A stretch of DNA of 64,000 nucleotides from assembly GCF_025567365.1 (NCBI RefSeq), contig NZ_JAOQJG010000001.1, positions 372,001-436,000 on the forward strand. The letters are read 5' to 3'. Shown here piece after piece: positions 1 through 8,900 of the stretch; the stretch's first letter is position 1; each line of letters starts with the position of its first letter. Origin of the DNA: Anaerostipes amylophilus. GTDB lineage: Bacteria > Bacillota > Clostridia > Lachnospirales > Lachnospiraceae. A program made the position numbers and the translations under genes. The notes under the pieces were generated by a model. That model ran no database searches. It saw only the letters and a program-made list of their open reading frames with translations, and was not told where the DNA came from.

Positions 1-343
1 CTTCTGTAGACGAAAACAGATGCCATCCGTCCTTTGAAACGTCCTGCATCTGTTCTTTTTGGGATGTCACATGTAATAACCATTCTCGGTAACCGCCGGA
101 TAAGTTAAAAGCTTCATACCCTTCCTGTCTTAATTGCTCAGCAATCGGGGCACTTTTCTCTCCATAGTTGCAATATACGATCAGTCTCTTATCCTTTGGA
201 AGTTCCTCAATACGGGAGAAATCACCAGCCCATTTGTAAGCCTTAGGTATATGTCCATGCTGGTATGCGATCTCACCTCGTACATCAAGATAGATATAAT
301 CATCCTCGGACAGTAATTCTACTTGCTGTACCGTGATTTCCAT
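1..343 (-). CDS. Rhodanese-like sulfurtransferase domain protein (C-terminus outside window)
   Basis: The reading frame begins at the ATG complementary to 341-343 and stays open to the window edge, so the 3' end is missing. The first ~95 residues form a single rhodanese domain: a YIYLDVRGEIAYQHGHIP segment, the putative persulfide loop YCNYGEKS with its Cys, and a closing NLSGGYREWL motif. Rhodaneses carry sulfane sulfur on that Cys. Residues after the domain (VTSQKEQMQDVSKDGWHLF) match nothing I recognise, so the protein may be a two-domain fusion. A GAGG ribosome site precedes the start. It lies only 18 bp downstream of cysK on the same strand, so the two are probably co-transcribed and it probably handles cysteine-derived sulfur (inference). 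Confidence 0.85.
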   Translation of the reverse strand, partial: MEITVQQVELLSEDDYIYLDVRGEIAYQHGHIPKAYKWAGDFSRIEELPKDKRLIVYCNYGEKSAPIAEQLRQEGYEAFNLSGGYREWLLHVTSQKEQMQDVSKDGWHLFSSTE

Positions 344-361
344 ATTCTTTCCTCTTTATTC

Positions 362-1300
362 TTAGTCTTCAGCGAATAATGCTGTAGATAAGTATCTGTC
401 TCCTGAATCTGGAAGTAATGCTACAATTGTCTTTCCTTTGTTTTCTTGTCTTTCTGCAAGGATTGTAGCTGCTTTTAGCGCTGCTCCTGAAGAAATACCA
501 ACTAAGATTCCTTCGCTGTGTGCGAATGCTCTTCCTTCTGTAAATGCATCTTCATTCTCGATTGTGATGATCTCATCATAAATCTTTGTATTCAGTGTGT
601 CAGGTACGAATCCTGCACCGATTCCCTGAATCTTATGTGCTCCAGCTTTTCCTGTTGATAATACTGGAGATGTTGCAGGTTCAACTGCCACTATTTTAAC
701 ATCTGGGTTCTGTTCTTTCAAGTATTCACCCACACCTGTTAATGTTCCACCTGTACCAACACCTGCTACGAAGATGTCTACTTTACCATCTGTCTGATCC
801 CAGATCTCTGGTCCTGTTGTTGCTTTATGTGCAGCTGGGTTTGCTGGGTTCACGAACTGTCCTAAGATAACTGCTCCATCAATCTCTTTTGCAAGTTCAT
901 CGGCTTTCGCGATGGCACCTTTCATTCCTTTGGCACCTTCTGTTAATACTAATTCAGCACCATAAGCTTTTAATAAGTTTCTTCTTTCAACACTCATTGT
1001 ATCAGGAAGTGTAAGGATTGCTCTGTATCCTTTTGCTGTTGCAACTGCTGCAAGACCGATTCCTGTGTTACCACTTGTTGGCTCGATGATCGTTGATCCT
1101 GGTTTTAACTGACCTTTCTTCTCTGCATCTTCGATCATTGCTAATGCGATACGGTCTTTTACTGATCCTGCTGGATTTAAATACTCAAGTTTTGCAAGGA
1201 TCGTTGCATCCTTAACTCCTGCTTTATCTGCATATCTATCTGCTTTAAGAAGTGGTGTTCCTCCGATTAATTCTAATGCGCTTTCTGTGATCTTACTCAT
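362..1300 (-). CDS. cysK: Cysteine synthase A (O-acetylserine sulfhydrylase)
   Basis: A 312-residue PLP enzyme that makes L-cysteine from O-acetylserine and sulfide in the cytosol. The PLP lysine is K48 in NPAGSVKDR. The substrate loop TSGNTG is at residues 75-80, the phosphate-binding loop is GTGGTLTG, and the C-terminal PDSGDRYLST is typical of the CysK family at its usual length (~310). The start is fixed by a GGAGG site 9 nt upstream. The rhodanese gene follows after 18 bp. A 5' leader of about 225 nt carries a small ORF with five consecutive Cys codons behind a perfect sigma-A promoter, which suggests control by cysteine supply. A cystathionine beta-synthase-like specificity is less likely given the length and motifs. 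Confidence 0.96.
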   Translation of the reverse strand: MSKITESALELIGGTPLLKADRYADKAGVKDATILAKLEYLNPAGSVKDRIALAMIEDAEKKGQLKPGSTIIEPTSGNTGIGLAAVATAKGYRAILTLPDTMSVERRNLLKAYGAELVLTEGAKGMKGAIAKADELAKEIDGAVILGQFVNPANPAAHKATTGPEIWDQTDGKVDIFVAGVGTGGTLTGVGEYLKEQNPDVKIVAVEPATSPVLSTGKAGAHKIQGIGAGFVPDTLNTKIYDEIITIENEDAFTEGRAFAHSEGILVGISSGAALKAATILAERQENKGKTIVALLPDSGDRYLSTALFAED

Positions 1301-1379
1301 AATTTTAAACCTCCATAATGTTTGCTGTTTTAACTTCTATTCTATAATATTTCTTTGTTCTATATCTTAAATCGTAGCT

Positions 1380-1475
1380 TTACTCATATGAAAATGAACC
1401 CATATTCATATATGTCTCCTGACAGCAACAACAACATTTGCCATCTTTCTTCTGTGTCACTACGGTTATTCTCAT
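1380..1475 (-). CDS. Poly-cysteine leader peptide upstream of cysK (candidate attenuator)
   Basis: A 31-codon ORF with the start complementary to 1473-1475 and a TAA at 1380-1382. It is preceded by a good AAAGGAG ribosome site 6 nt before the ATG. Codons 14-18 (1422-1436) are TGT TGT TGT TGC TGT, so the product contains KCCCCCQ. It lies ~50 nt behind the predicted transcription start and 79 nt before cysK. Such an ORF could sense charged tRNA-Cys by ribosome stalling, as poly-Cys uORFs do in mycobacteria (established there; here it is inference). I see no strong U-tract terminator between it and cysK, only alternative weak stems such as ATATGAA/TTCATAT around 1385-1412, so the mechanism is open. 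A small metal-binding peptide is the main alternative. Confidence 0.75.
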   Translation of the reverse strand: MRITVVTQKKDGKCCCCCQETYMNMGSFSYE

Positions 1476-1530
1476 ATGTTTTCGCTCCTTTCTGATTTCC
1501 TATATTTCTACTAGGTTTTCTATGTTTTAG

Positions 1531-1559
1531 ATTATACAACCATGTATAGTCGTTGTCAA
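1531..1559 (-). promoter_or_regulatory. Consensus sigma-A promoter of leader-cysK-rhodanese operon
   Basis: On the minus strand TTGACA (1554-1559) and TATAAT (1531-1536) are separated by exactly 17 bp. An imperfect inverted repeat, ATTATAC-N6-GTATAGT (1531-1550), covers the -10 box and spacer and could be a repressor site. The start of transcription should fall near 1524, giving a ~50 nt leader before the poly-Cys ORF. Confidence 0.85.
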
Positions 1560-1617
1560 CATTTTTTATGTCTTTTTTATTATAGGTTTTTCCTTGCAGG
1601 ATTCTCCTATAAATATT

Positions 1618-2748
1618 TTATGAAATTTCCAGCAATGCTGCCCTGATTCGATCTAAAGCTTCTTTGACTGTACTTCTTGGACATGCCACATTGATTCTCT
1701 GGAATCCTTCTCCGCTCTTTCCAAAGATCTTTCCACTGTCTAACCATAGTTTTGCCTTATGAATGATCAAATCTTCTAACTCATCCACATTAAGTCCTGT
1801 GTCTCTGAAGTCAAGCCACACAAGGTAAGTACCTTCATAATCGATCATTTTCACACCCGGTAGTTTTTCCTGGACATATTGTTTTGTAAATTCAATATTG
1901 GCCTTCACATAGGATTTCATGGCACAATACCATTCTTCTCCTTTTTCATAAGCCGTCTGGCAGGCAACTAATCCCATAACTCCCAGCAGATTTGTTCCTG
2001 CTGCGCTTAGTTCAGCTTTAAATCTATGTTTTAATTTCCTATTTGGAATAAAGATATTTGATAGAGCCAGTCCTGCAAGATTAAATGTCTTGCTTGGTGC
2101 GGTGCATGTCATCGTGATATCTTCATATTCTTTTTTGATTGCTGCAAAGACTTGATATTTTCCTTTAAACACAAAATCCGCATGAATCTCATCACTGACA
2201 ACAAGTACGTTATGTTTTAAACAGATATCTCCAACCTTCTCTAATTCTTCTTTTGTCCAGACACGCCCGACTGGATTATGCGGATTACATAATAAGAATA
2301 GTTTGGCATCATTTTCAATGATCTTTTTCTCAAAATCTTCGTAATCCATATGATAGCGGTTATCATCCCCAAAATAAAGATCACTGCTTACCACATTTCT
2401 TTCATTATTTGTGATCACTTCAGAAAATGGATAATAAACCGGAGACTGAATGATCACGTGATCTCCCTGCTTTGTAAATGCTTTGACTTCCCAGTTGTGG
2501 TGTGTCTTCATCCAATTGCTGACTGCATTAAAATATGGAGTCTGCACCTCACTGTATCCAAAGATTGCTTGTTTTGCACGTTCTACCAAGGCATCTTCTA
2601 TATAAGAAGAAGTTTTAAAATCCATATCCGCAACCCATAATGGAAGCACATCTTTTGGCAGTCCTTTGCGTTTGGCAAAATCATATTTTAGACAATCTGT
2701 ATTTCTTCGATCTACATGCTCATCAAAATTTAAGTTTCTCTCTGGCAT
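1618..2748 (-). CDS. MalY/PatB-type PLP-dependent C-S lyase / aminotransferase
   Basis: Fold-type I PLP enzyme of 376 residues, starting MPERNLNFDEHVDRRNTD. The PLP lysine sits in TAPSKTFNLAGL. NPHNPVGRVW and SDEIHADFVF are the conserved aminotransferase-class I/II cofactor motifs of the MalY/PatB subgroup, whose characterised members cleave cystathionine or cysteine conjugates to give homocysteine or sulfide. I place the start at 2748 rather than the upstream ATG at 2772 because GAGGTG lies 6 nt before it and the preceding gene ends one base upstream (TAA-G-ATG). It is the last gene of the tcdA-azlCD operon and follows a cystathionine-family enzyme, so a beta-lyase role in methionine synthesis or cysteine breakdown is likely. 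True specificity cannot be read from the sequence. Confidence 0.88.
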   Translation of the reverse strand: MPERNLNFDEHVDRRNTDCLKYDFAKRKGLPKDVLPLWVADMDFKTSSYIEDALVERAKQAIFGYSEVQTPYFNAVSNWMKTHHNWEVKAFTKQGDHVIIQSPVYYPFSEVITNNERNVVSSDLYFGDDNRYHMDYEDFEKKIIENDAKLFLLCNPHNPVGRVWTKEELEKVGDICLKHNVLVVSDEIHADFVFKGKYQVFAAIKKEYEDITMTCTAPSKTFNLAGLALSNIFIPNRKLKHRFKAELSAAGTNLLGVMGLVACQTAYEKGEEWYCAMKSYVKANIEFTKQYVQEKLPGVKMIDYEGTYLVWLDFRDTGLNVDELEDLIIHKAKLWLDSGKIFGKSGEGFQRINVACPRSTVKEALDRIRAALLEIS

Positions 2749-2749
2749 C

Positions 2750-3907
2750 TTATTCACCTCGTACTTTTGCAAATACCTGTTCCAGCTCGTTTAATAAGTC
2801 TTTGATATTCTCAATTCCAACAGACATTCTTAACACACAGTCTGTGATTCCATTTTTTACTCGGATCTCTTCTGGAACATCTGCATGTGTCTGTGTTGCT
2901 GGATATGTGATCAATGTTTCAACTCCTCCTAAGCTCTCTGCATATTTGATCATTTTAACATTTTCAAGAATTTCAAATGCATACTCTTTTTTCGTAAGTT
3001 CAAAGGTAAGCATTGCTCCAAATCCTCTTGCCTGTTTCTTCATGATCTCATATCCTGGATGTTCTTCAAATCCTGGATAAATAACTTTCCCTACAATATC
3101 CTGTTTCTTTAACCATTTAGCGATCTCTATCGCATTTTCCTGTGCACGGTCCATACGGACTCCTAATGTCTTGATTCCTCTTTGGATCAGAAAACAATCA
3201 AATGGTGCTAATCCGGCTCCTGTTGTCTTGATCAGGAATCGGAATCTTTCACTGATATCTTCTCTATTTGTCACTAAGAAACCAGCCAGTGTATCATTGT
3301 GGCCCCCAAGATATTTTGTTCCGCTATGTACAACGATATCAGCTCCAAGATCTAATGGATTCTGGAAATATGGGGATAAAAATGTATTGTCAACGATCAG
3401 AAGAAGGTTATGTTCCTTTGTGATTTCTGCTAATGCCTTGATATCTGTAACATTCATCATTGGATTTGTCGGTGTTTCGATGTAAACTGCCTTTGTATTT
3501 TCTCTGATATATCCTGCGACATTTTCTTTGTAACAATCTACGCTGCTGAATTCAATTCCATTTTTCTCTGAAACGTGATTAAATAAACGGATACTTCCAC
3601 CATATAAATCCGCATCAACGATCAGATGATCTCCTGGTTTAAATAATTCCATCATCAGTGTGATCGCTGCCATTCCAGATGAAAATGCTAATGCATCGAT
3701 TCCATTTTCTAAAGAAGCAACTGTTTTCTCTAAATGTTCTTTTGTTGGATTCTGTAAGCGGCTGTAATCATAACCTGTACTTTGTCCAACACCTGGATGT
3801 GCATAAGTTGCTGTCTGATAGATTGGGTATGTCATCGCACCATAATGGTGGATCGAGTCTTCTTTTTCTTCTAAATGAATACATTTTGTTTCTATTTCTC
3901 TTGCCAT
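2750..3907 (-). CDS. Cystathionine gamma-synthase / lyase family PLP enzyme
   Basis: A 385-residue member of the Cys/Met metabolism PLP family (MetB/MetC/MGL). Visible motifs are YDYSRLQNPT near the N-terminus, the SSGMAAIT phosphate-binding segment, the PLP lysine in HSGTKYLGGHNDTLAG, and the C-terminal SLGGVETLITYPATQTHADVP block. These enzymes join or split cystathionine, or release methanethiol from methionine; sequence alone does not separate the choices. An AGGAGA site precedes the ATG. It is directly followed by the MalY/PatB gene (1 bp gap), and azlD lies 32 bp upstream, so the operon pairs two transsulfuration-type enzymes with an amino acid exporter. Confidence 0.9.
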   Translation of the reverse strand: MAREIETKCIHLEEKEDSIHHYGAMTYPIYQTATYAHPGVGQSTGYDYSRLQNPTKEHLEKTVASLENGIDALAFSSGMAAITLMMELFKPGDHLIVDADLYGGSIRLFNHVSEKNGIEFSSVDCYKENVAGYIRENTKAVYIETPTNPMMNVTDIKALAEITKEHNLLLIVDNTFLSPYFQNPLDLGADIVVHSGTKYLGGHNDTLAGFLVTNREDISERFRFLIKTTGAGLAPFDCFLIQRGIKTLGVRMDRAQENAIEIAKWLKKQDIVGKVIYPGFEEHPGYEIMKKQARGFGAMLTFELTKKEYAFEILENVKMIKYAESLGGVETLITYPATQTHADVPEEIRVKNGITDCVLRMSVGIENIKDLLNELEQVFAKVRGE

Positions 3908-3939
3908 ATATCTCTCCTGTATTTATGTCCTATCTTATT

Positions 3940-4266
3940 TTATCCAAAGAAATATAAGAACAGCATGTAACTCACTGTTCCAAGTAAAATGCTGATCAAA
4001 GTATTATGTTTCCACTTATAACTAACTGCTGTGATCAGTGCTGCAATTAATTTCCATAATCCGTCTGCCACAAAATCATCTTCGACATCTTTTAGGCAAT
4101 ATACGATCAGCACTGCCATGATCGAAGATGGTAACACCATTCCTAATCGTTTGATCTTATCTGGAAGTTCTTTTCCTTCCTGAAATACAAGAAAAGGGAG
4201 GGCTCGAAGTCCAAATGTGATCACGGCTGAAACTAAGATTGCGATCACTGTCATTTTTGCATTCAT
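3940..4266 (-). CDS. azlD: AzlD family branched-chain amino acid export subunit
   Basis: A 108-residue membrane protein with about four hydrophobic segments, including MTVIAILVSAVITFGLRALP at the N-terminus and LISILLGTVSYMLFLYFFG at the C-terminus. This is the size and layout of AzlD, the small partner of the AzlC exporter. AGAAAGGGGAAG precedes the ATG and azlC ends 18 bp upstream. AzlCD exports branched-chain amino acids or their analogues. Its place between tcdA and two transsulfuration enzymes suggests that a sulfur amino acid or homocysteine-related compound could be the cargo here (inference). Confidence 0.88.
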   Translation of the reverse strand: MNAKMTVIAILVSAVITFGLRALPFLVFQEGKELPDKIKRLGMVLPSSIMAVLIVYCLKDVEDDFVADGLWKLIAALITAVSYKWKHNTLISILLGTVSYMLFLYFFG

Positions 4267-4284
4267 TTTTCTTCCCCTTTCTGT

Positions 4285-4971
4285 CTAACTTTCCTGCTGT
4301 TTACTGTTCCAGAAGATCAAAACTCCAGAAACGATCACTAAGGCTGGCAGCATAAATGCGGTCTGCCCAAAGATCAGTAATGCGATGATCGCGATCAAGA
4401 TTCCTGCAATCGCTGGAAAATGCTTGTCCGCTTTTTCCCATTGATCGATAAAAATGATGATAAATAATGCAGTCATACAAAAATCAATCCCTGTTAATTC
4501 AAATGGAATCAATTGCCCGATCAAACCTCCCATCACAGCTCCAAACATCCAGTAACATCTGCTGAAGAATGCGACAAGAAACATCTCTTTTCTGCTGTTT
4601 TCATCTTTGTCTTCGATCGTACAGTTTACTGCATACGTTTCGTCTGTCATCGTATGGATCATATAAAGTTTCTTTCTTCCCATCTTTCGGAATATCTCCA
4701 AAAATGAAAGACTGTAAAAACTCTGCCTGCTGTTCATCAAGAGTGCCGTCACTGCGATCGTCACAATGGATGCCCCACTGCTTAAAAATGTGATCAGGAC
4801 AAACTGGAATGCTCCTGTATACACAGTAAGACTTGTAAAAAGCGAATAATACCACGCAAATCCAGCATTCTCCATCATCATTCCATATGCCATACTGACA
4901 AATACATAGCTGCACATGATCGGTATGGATTTGATAAAAGCTTGTTTTGTTACATCTTTTACGCCTTGCAT
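4285..4971 (-). CDS. azlC: AzlC family amino acid exporter, large subunit
   Basis: A 228-residue polytopic membrane protein. The opening KQAFIKSIPIMCSYVFVSMAYG and the LMNSRQSFYSLSFLEIFRKMG segment are typical of AzlC. About seven membrane segments are visible, ending in FMLPALVIVSGVLIFW. The start overlaps the end of tcdA by 13 bp, which implies translational coupling, and azlD follows. Together they form a two-subunit exporter. Confidence 0.9.
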   Translation of the reverse strand: MQGVKDVTKQAFIKSIPIMCSYVFVSMAYGMMMENAGFAWYYSLFTSLTVYTGAFQFVLITFLSSGASIVTIAVTALLMNSRQSFYSLSFLEIFRKMGRKKLYMIHTMTDETYAVNCTIEDKDENSRKEMFLVAFFSRCYWMFGAVMGGLIGQLIPFELTGIDFCMTALFIIIFIDQWEKADKHFPAIAGILIAIIALLIFGQTAFMLPALVIVSGVLIFWNSKQQES

Positions 4972-5714
4972 AAATCCTTCACTACTTCCCCTGCAATGAT
5001 CAGTCCTGCGACAGATGGTACAAATGCTGTACTACCTGGGATTGCTCTTCTTTCTGTACATTTATGTTTTTCTCCTGGAGGACAGATACAGTTTGTTCTG
5101 CAGCTGTTTGCCATATCGTCTTTAGGTTTGATCGGCATTTCTTCAGAGTATACAACTTTTAATTTCTTAACTCTTCTCTTCTTTAACTCTCTTCGCATAA
5201 CCTTTGCAAGAGGACATACTTTTGTCTTATAGATATCTGCCACTTTAAACTGGCTTGGATCTAATTTATTTCCAGCTCCCATACTGCTGATGATCGGTAC
5301 ATTCTTTTCCTTTGCTGCCATAACTAATGAGATTTTTGCTGTTACTGTGTCAACAGCATCAACGATGTAGTCATATTCCTCAAATGGAAATTCCTCTGCA
5401 TTTTCAGGTAAGAAGAAGCATTTGTGGACGTTGACTTTCGCATCTGGATTGATCTCTAAGATACGGTCTCTCATCACTTCTACTTTGTATTTTCCGATTG
5501 TTTTTCTTGTTGCAATAATCTGGCGGTTTAGGTTTGTTAAGCAGACTTTATCATCATCAATAAGGTCGAACTCACCGATACCGCTTCGTACTAAGGCTTC
5601 GCATACATATCCACCAACACCACCGATTCCAAAGACAGCAACTCTGCTGCCAGCTAATTTATCGAGTGCTTCTTTTCCAAGTAATAGTTCTGTTCTTGAA
5701 AACTGATTTAACAT
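4959..5714 (-). CDS. tcdA: tRNA threonylcarbamoyladenosine dehydratase
   Basis: A 251-residue ThiF/MoeB/E1-like protein. GIGGVGGYVCEALVRSGIG near residue 30 is the nucleotide-binding loop, followed by DDDKVCLTNLNRQI. TcdA cyclises t6A37 of tRNAs to ct6A using ATP. The family length (~250) and the Cys-containing region (NSCRTNCICPPGEKHKC) fit TcdA rather than ThiF or MoeB. AAGGAG lies 7 nt before the ATG. It is the first gene of an operon with azlCD and two PLP sulfur enzymes, behind a perfect promoter and a structured leader. Confidence 0.92.
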   Translation of the reverse strand: MLNQFSRTELLLGKEALDKLAGSRVAVFGIGGVGGYVCEALVRSGIGEFDLIDDDKVCLTNLNRQIIATRKTIGKYKVEVMRDRILEINPDAKVNVHKCFFLPENAEEFPFEEYDYIVDAVDTVTAKISLVMAAKEKNVPIISSMGAGNKLDPSQFKVADIYKTKVCPLAKVMRRELKKRRVKKLKVVYSEEMPIKPKDDMANSCRTNCICPPGEKHKCTERRAIPGSTAFVPSVAGLIIAGEVVKDLCKA

Positions 5715-5737
5715 TTCTTTCTCCTTATAATTAGAAT

Positions 5738-5788
5738 AAACTAGCGGAGCCTGGCATTTATCTGACCATGCTAAGCTTCCGCTAGTTT
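5738..5788 (-). promoter_or_regulatory. Structured 5' leader (11-bp stem) upstream of tcdA
   Basis: Arms 5738-5748 and 5778-5788 pair perfectly over 11 bp and extend by GC/GC past a one-base bulge. A smaller GCAU/AUGC stem sits inside. The element starts ~20 nt after the predicted transcription start and ends ~24 nt before the tcdA ATG. The stem is not followed by a U-tract, so it is not a simple terminator. I cannot match it to a riboswitch class I know. It may be a cis-acting RNA that controls the downstream amino acid operon. Confidence 0.5.
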
Positions 5789-5816
5789 GTATTTCCTACT
5801 ATTTCTATTGGTTTTA

Positions 5817-5845
5817 ATTATATGTGAACGATGATTGGATGTCAA
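5817..5845 (-). promoter_or_regulatory. Consensus sigma-A promoter of tcdA-azlCD operon
   Basis: TTGACA at 5840-5845 and TATAAT at 5817-5822 on the minus strand, with a spacer of exactly 17 bp. Confidence 0.85.
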
Positions 5846-5869
5846 GACTGTTTTCTCTCATTGATTATA

Positions 5870-5969
5870 TCAATTACAATACTCAAAACCAAATACAATA
5901 ATAATTCCTAAAAATATTAACAATTGAATTATATTTTTACGAAATGTTTTTAATCGCAATTTTTTTCAT
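5870..5969 (-). pseudogene. Possible small membrane peptide gene downstream of jetC, frameshifted at a 7-A run
   Basis: An ATG (5967-5969) with AAGGAG 8 nt upstream begins 28 bp after jetC. The frame is MKKIAIKNIS then stop, only 10 codons. Immediately after the ATG is a run of seven A (5960-5966). With one A fewer, the frame would continue for about 31 codons as a basic N-terminus followed by a hydrophobic segment (IIQLLIFLGIIIVFGFEYC) to a TGA at 5870-5872. This could be a decayed gene, a phase-variable one, or a coincidence of AT-rich DNA. Confidence 0.3.
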
Positions 5970-5997
5970 CGTTTTGCTCCTTGTACCTTGATTGTCT

Positions 5998-8900
5998 CTA
6001 CTCTTCTGTCACTAAATTATCAAATTCACATTTCTCAAATTCCTGAATGGAAATATTTTTCTTATTTGGATTTGCATATACAAAAGTTTTATCTACATTT
6101 TCCAGATAATTTTGAATTTTATCGTTTGTCGCACTGATGATCGCCTGGAATCCAAGACTCCTTATCAGGTCGATACAGCTTGCAACTTTCTCTGCATCCA
6201 TCTTAGAAAACGCTTCATCTAAGACCACCAGTCGGATACTTGGATTTCTGCGTACTTTTGGTGAAAGATGAATTCCATAGGTCTGTGCAAAACTTGCAAG
6301 AAGAGCAACGTATAATGGGTTCTGTCCTTCTCCACCGGAGTTTTTCTTGATCATCTTGCTTAATCCGATCGTTAATTTTTCATCCCCATCGACGATCTGT
6401 TCCATATCAAAAGATAAATATGTACGATAGTCAGAATATTTCTTCATATCATGTTTTGCATTTTCTAATTCTTCGGCACTTGCACCTTCTGGCGGAATAA
6501 AGATTTCGATCAGTTCATTCATCAACTCTCCATATTTATTTTCATGTTCCATAGAGAAAAGATTCATCTGGTCATCCATTGTTGTATTTAAAACAGATGG
6601 GTCGATATTCAGGGAATCATCCATAAACATTGGATAATATTTTCCGTCAGCGCCTGTATTTCTTGTGATCTTAAACTGATATTTATCTTTACCAAAATCA
6701 AGGCCGCTGATCATACGGTTTAATTCATCTCTTCGCTGATAAGCTTCACGGATTGCACTTCGGATCTTATAGACAAAGTCATCTTTAAAATGTTCCATCG
6801 CTGTCTTTGCCTGTTTTGCAGCTTTTTCACGATAGATTTCCATATGATCAGAAGACAATTCATTGTAAAGTTTATCATATGCATCATTGTTCTCATCAAT
6901 AGCTGAAAATGTACGGTTTGGATACTCTCTTAAATATGCCGTTCTGACTTCCACAAGTTTTCGATATTCTTCTTCCTTCTTCGTTCCAGCATCATAATAT
7001 TTTCTTGCTGCACGTTTTTTGAGACGTTCATAGTCGTCTGTATCTGTCTTCTCGATTTCCTGTGTAAACTGCTGGTCATACTCTCCATTTGCTGGTAATT
7101 CATTCTGTGCACGGATCAATGCTTCATTCTGATCAATAATCTGCTGTCTGCATTCTTTTAACGCATTCTGTGTTGCCCAGATCGTTTCTTTCATCTCATT
7201 GATCTCTCGTTTGCAATCTTCCTGTGTTGCCCTGTTCAGGTCTCTTTCCTCTTCCAGACCTTTTAAGGCACCTTCTCTTAATTTCGTCAGCTGATTTTCT
7301 AAATCTTCATATTCTTCCTGACGTTTTTTCGCACGTTCCAGTGTTTCCTGTTGTTTTAGATACTCTTCGGCTGGCTGTGGAAGATATTCATACTTTAAGA
7401 TAACGTCTGCACTTAAAACTTCTTTTTCCAATGGATCTATCTTGTCAAAGATCTTATCTTTTTCTTTTTCTAATTCTTTGATCCTGTGGCGTAAACTATT
7501 ATCTCCAATGTAAGAGTTTCTTGTATACTGCTTTGGATCTAATCGTTTTAACTGGAAGTTCTTATATAACATTCCATCTGGTGTGATACCTGTATGACAT
7601 TTTCTTAACTCATCGATCGTTTCACATTTGATCACTCTTCCCATTAATGATTCTATCAACTTTTTCACATAAGATTCTTCTGCAAGAACTTCTTCTGATA
7701 ACGCATTTTCCTCAACTTTGATATCCTGCTTGTTAATCTTCTGCGTATCTGCGATCGAAATCCTCCAGTATTTCTTCTGATCCATATCACGATAGATTTC
7801 CATGGCATCTTTAACGTATTTCGGTTCCACGATCAATGTCAGTTTATTGGATCCTAAATAACCTTCGACTGCTTTATGCCATGTCTCATCTTTCATATCA
7901 AGAAGGTCAGCAAGTACATTTACTTTTACAAAATTCCCTCGTTTTTCACTTAATTTCGTCTGTAATTCATATCTTGCATCGAGAACTTCTTTTGGATATG
8001 CTTTGTTACCCTTTTTCAGTTCTTTCAACTCATCTGAAATGGATTTCTCCTGTTTCTTTAAAGCTCTTAATGTGGATGTATTATCCTGTCGTTCTTCTTC
8101 GGTTTCTTTTCTCAAGATATCCAATGTATGTTTCAAGCGATTCAAATCATCTTCTGTGATATTTCCCTGTTCAAATTTCTCAATATCCCAGATTGCCTGA
8201 TTTGGTGTGATATCAAGCTCGCACCATTTTTTTAAGCTTTTTGATGTCTGTTCCCAGCGCTGTACGGAATGATTTAACTGTCCTAATAATTCCTGAACGT
8301 CTTTCTTTCTCGTTGTGATCTGATCATATCCACTTCCTGCGATCTGTGCTACCAATGCATCGTATTCTTTGGAAAGTTGTTCCAATTTCTTCTCGAGGAC
8401 CGTCTCATTTTCTTCCTCTGTCTTTAATTTCTTTTCCCCATCTTCAATCTTTTTCTGTAATAAATGAATGTCTGATTTTAATTTTAAAACATCCAGTTTA
8501 TTCATGCGGTACTGGCAGTAATCCTGTTCTTCTTTTTTGATCTTAAATTTATCAAAACTGTCTTTGATTTCTTCTAAACTCTTTGCTTCTTTTAATGTAT
8601 CTTCGATCCTCTGGCGCATTCTTCCATACTGCATGACACTTTCCTGCATGTCTTCAATATGAATGTCCTGCTCCATGCAAATATATTCTTTCACAAAATC
8701 TTCGAGTTTGATATTCATTTTAAATGGGATCGCACGTTTAAACAATCTTGGGAATTTCTCCATATCAAGACCGCCAAGATAAATATCATACATCTGTTTT
8801 CGGAATCTCTCGTTACTTGTTCCAAAATAGAAATCTTCTTTTTTGAAATTCTTCTGCATATATTTGCGAAGTTCAGAAATCGTCATTGCATGTTCTTCAG

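Noticed and set aside
1561..1617. TTATAGG/CCTATAA stem as terminator of the MalY/PatB gene
   Set aside because: The stem is interrupted by a large internal loop and is not followed by a T-tract on the minus strand.
2350..3485. Open frames on the plus strand opposite the MalY/PatB and MetB-type genes
   Set aside because: They are antisense to well-supported enzymes, have no ribosome sites and encode Cys/Phe/Ser-rich sequence typical of shadows.
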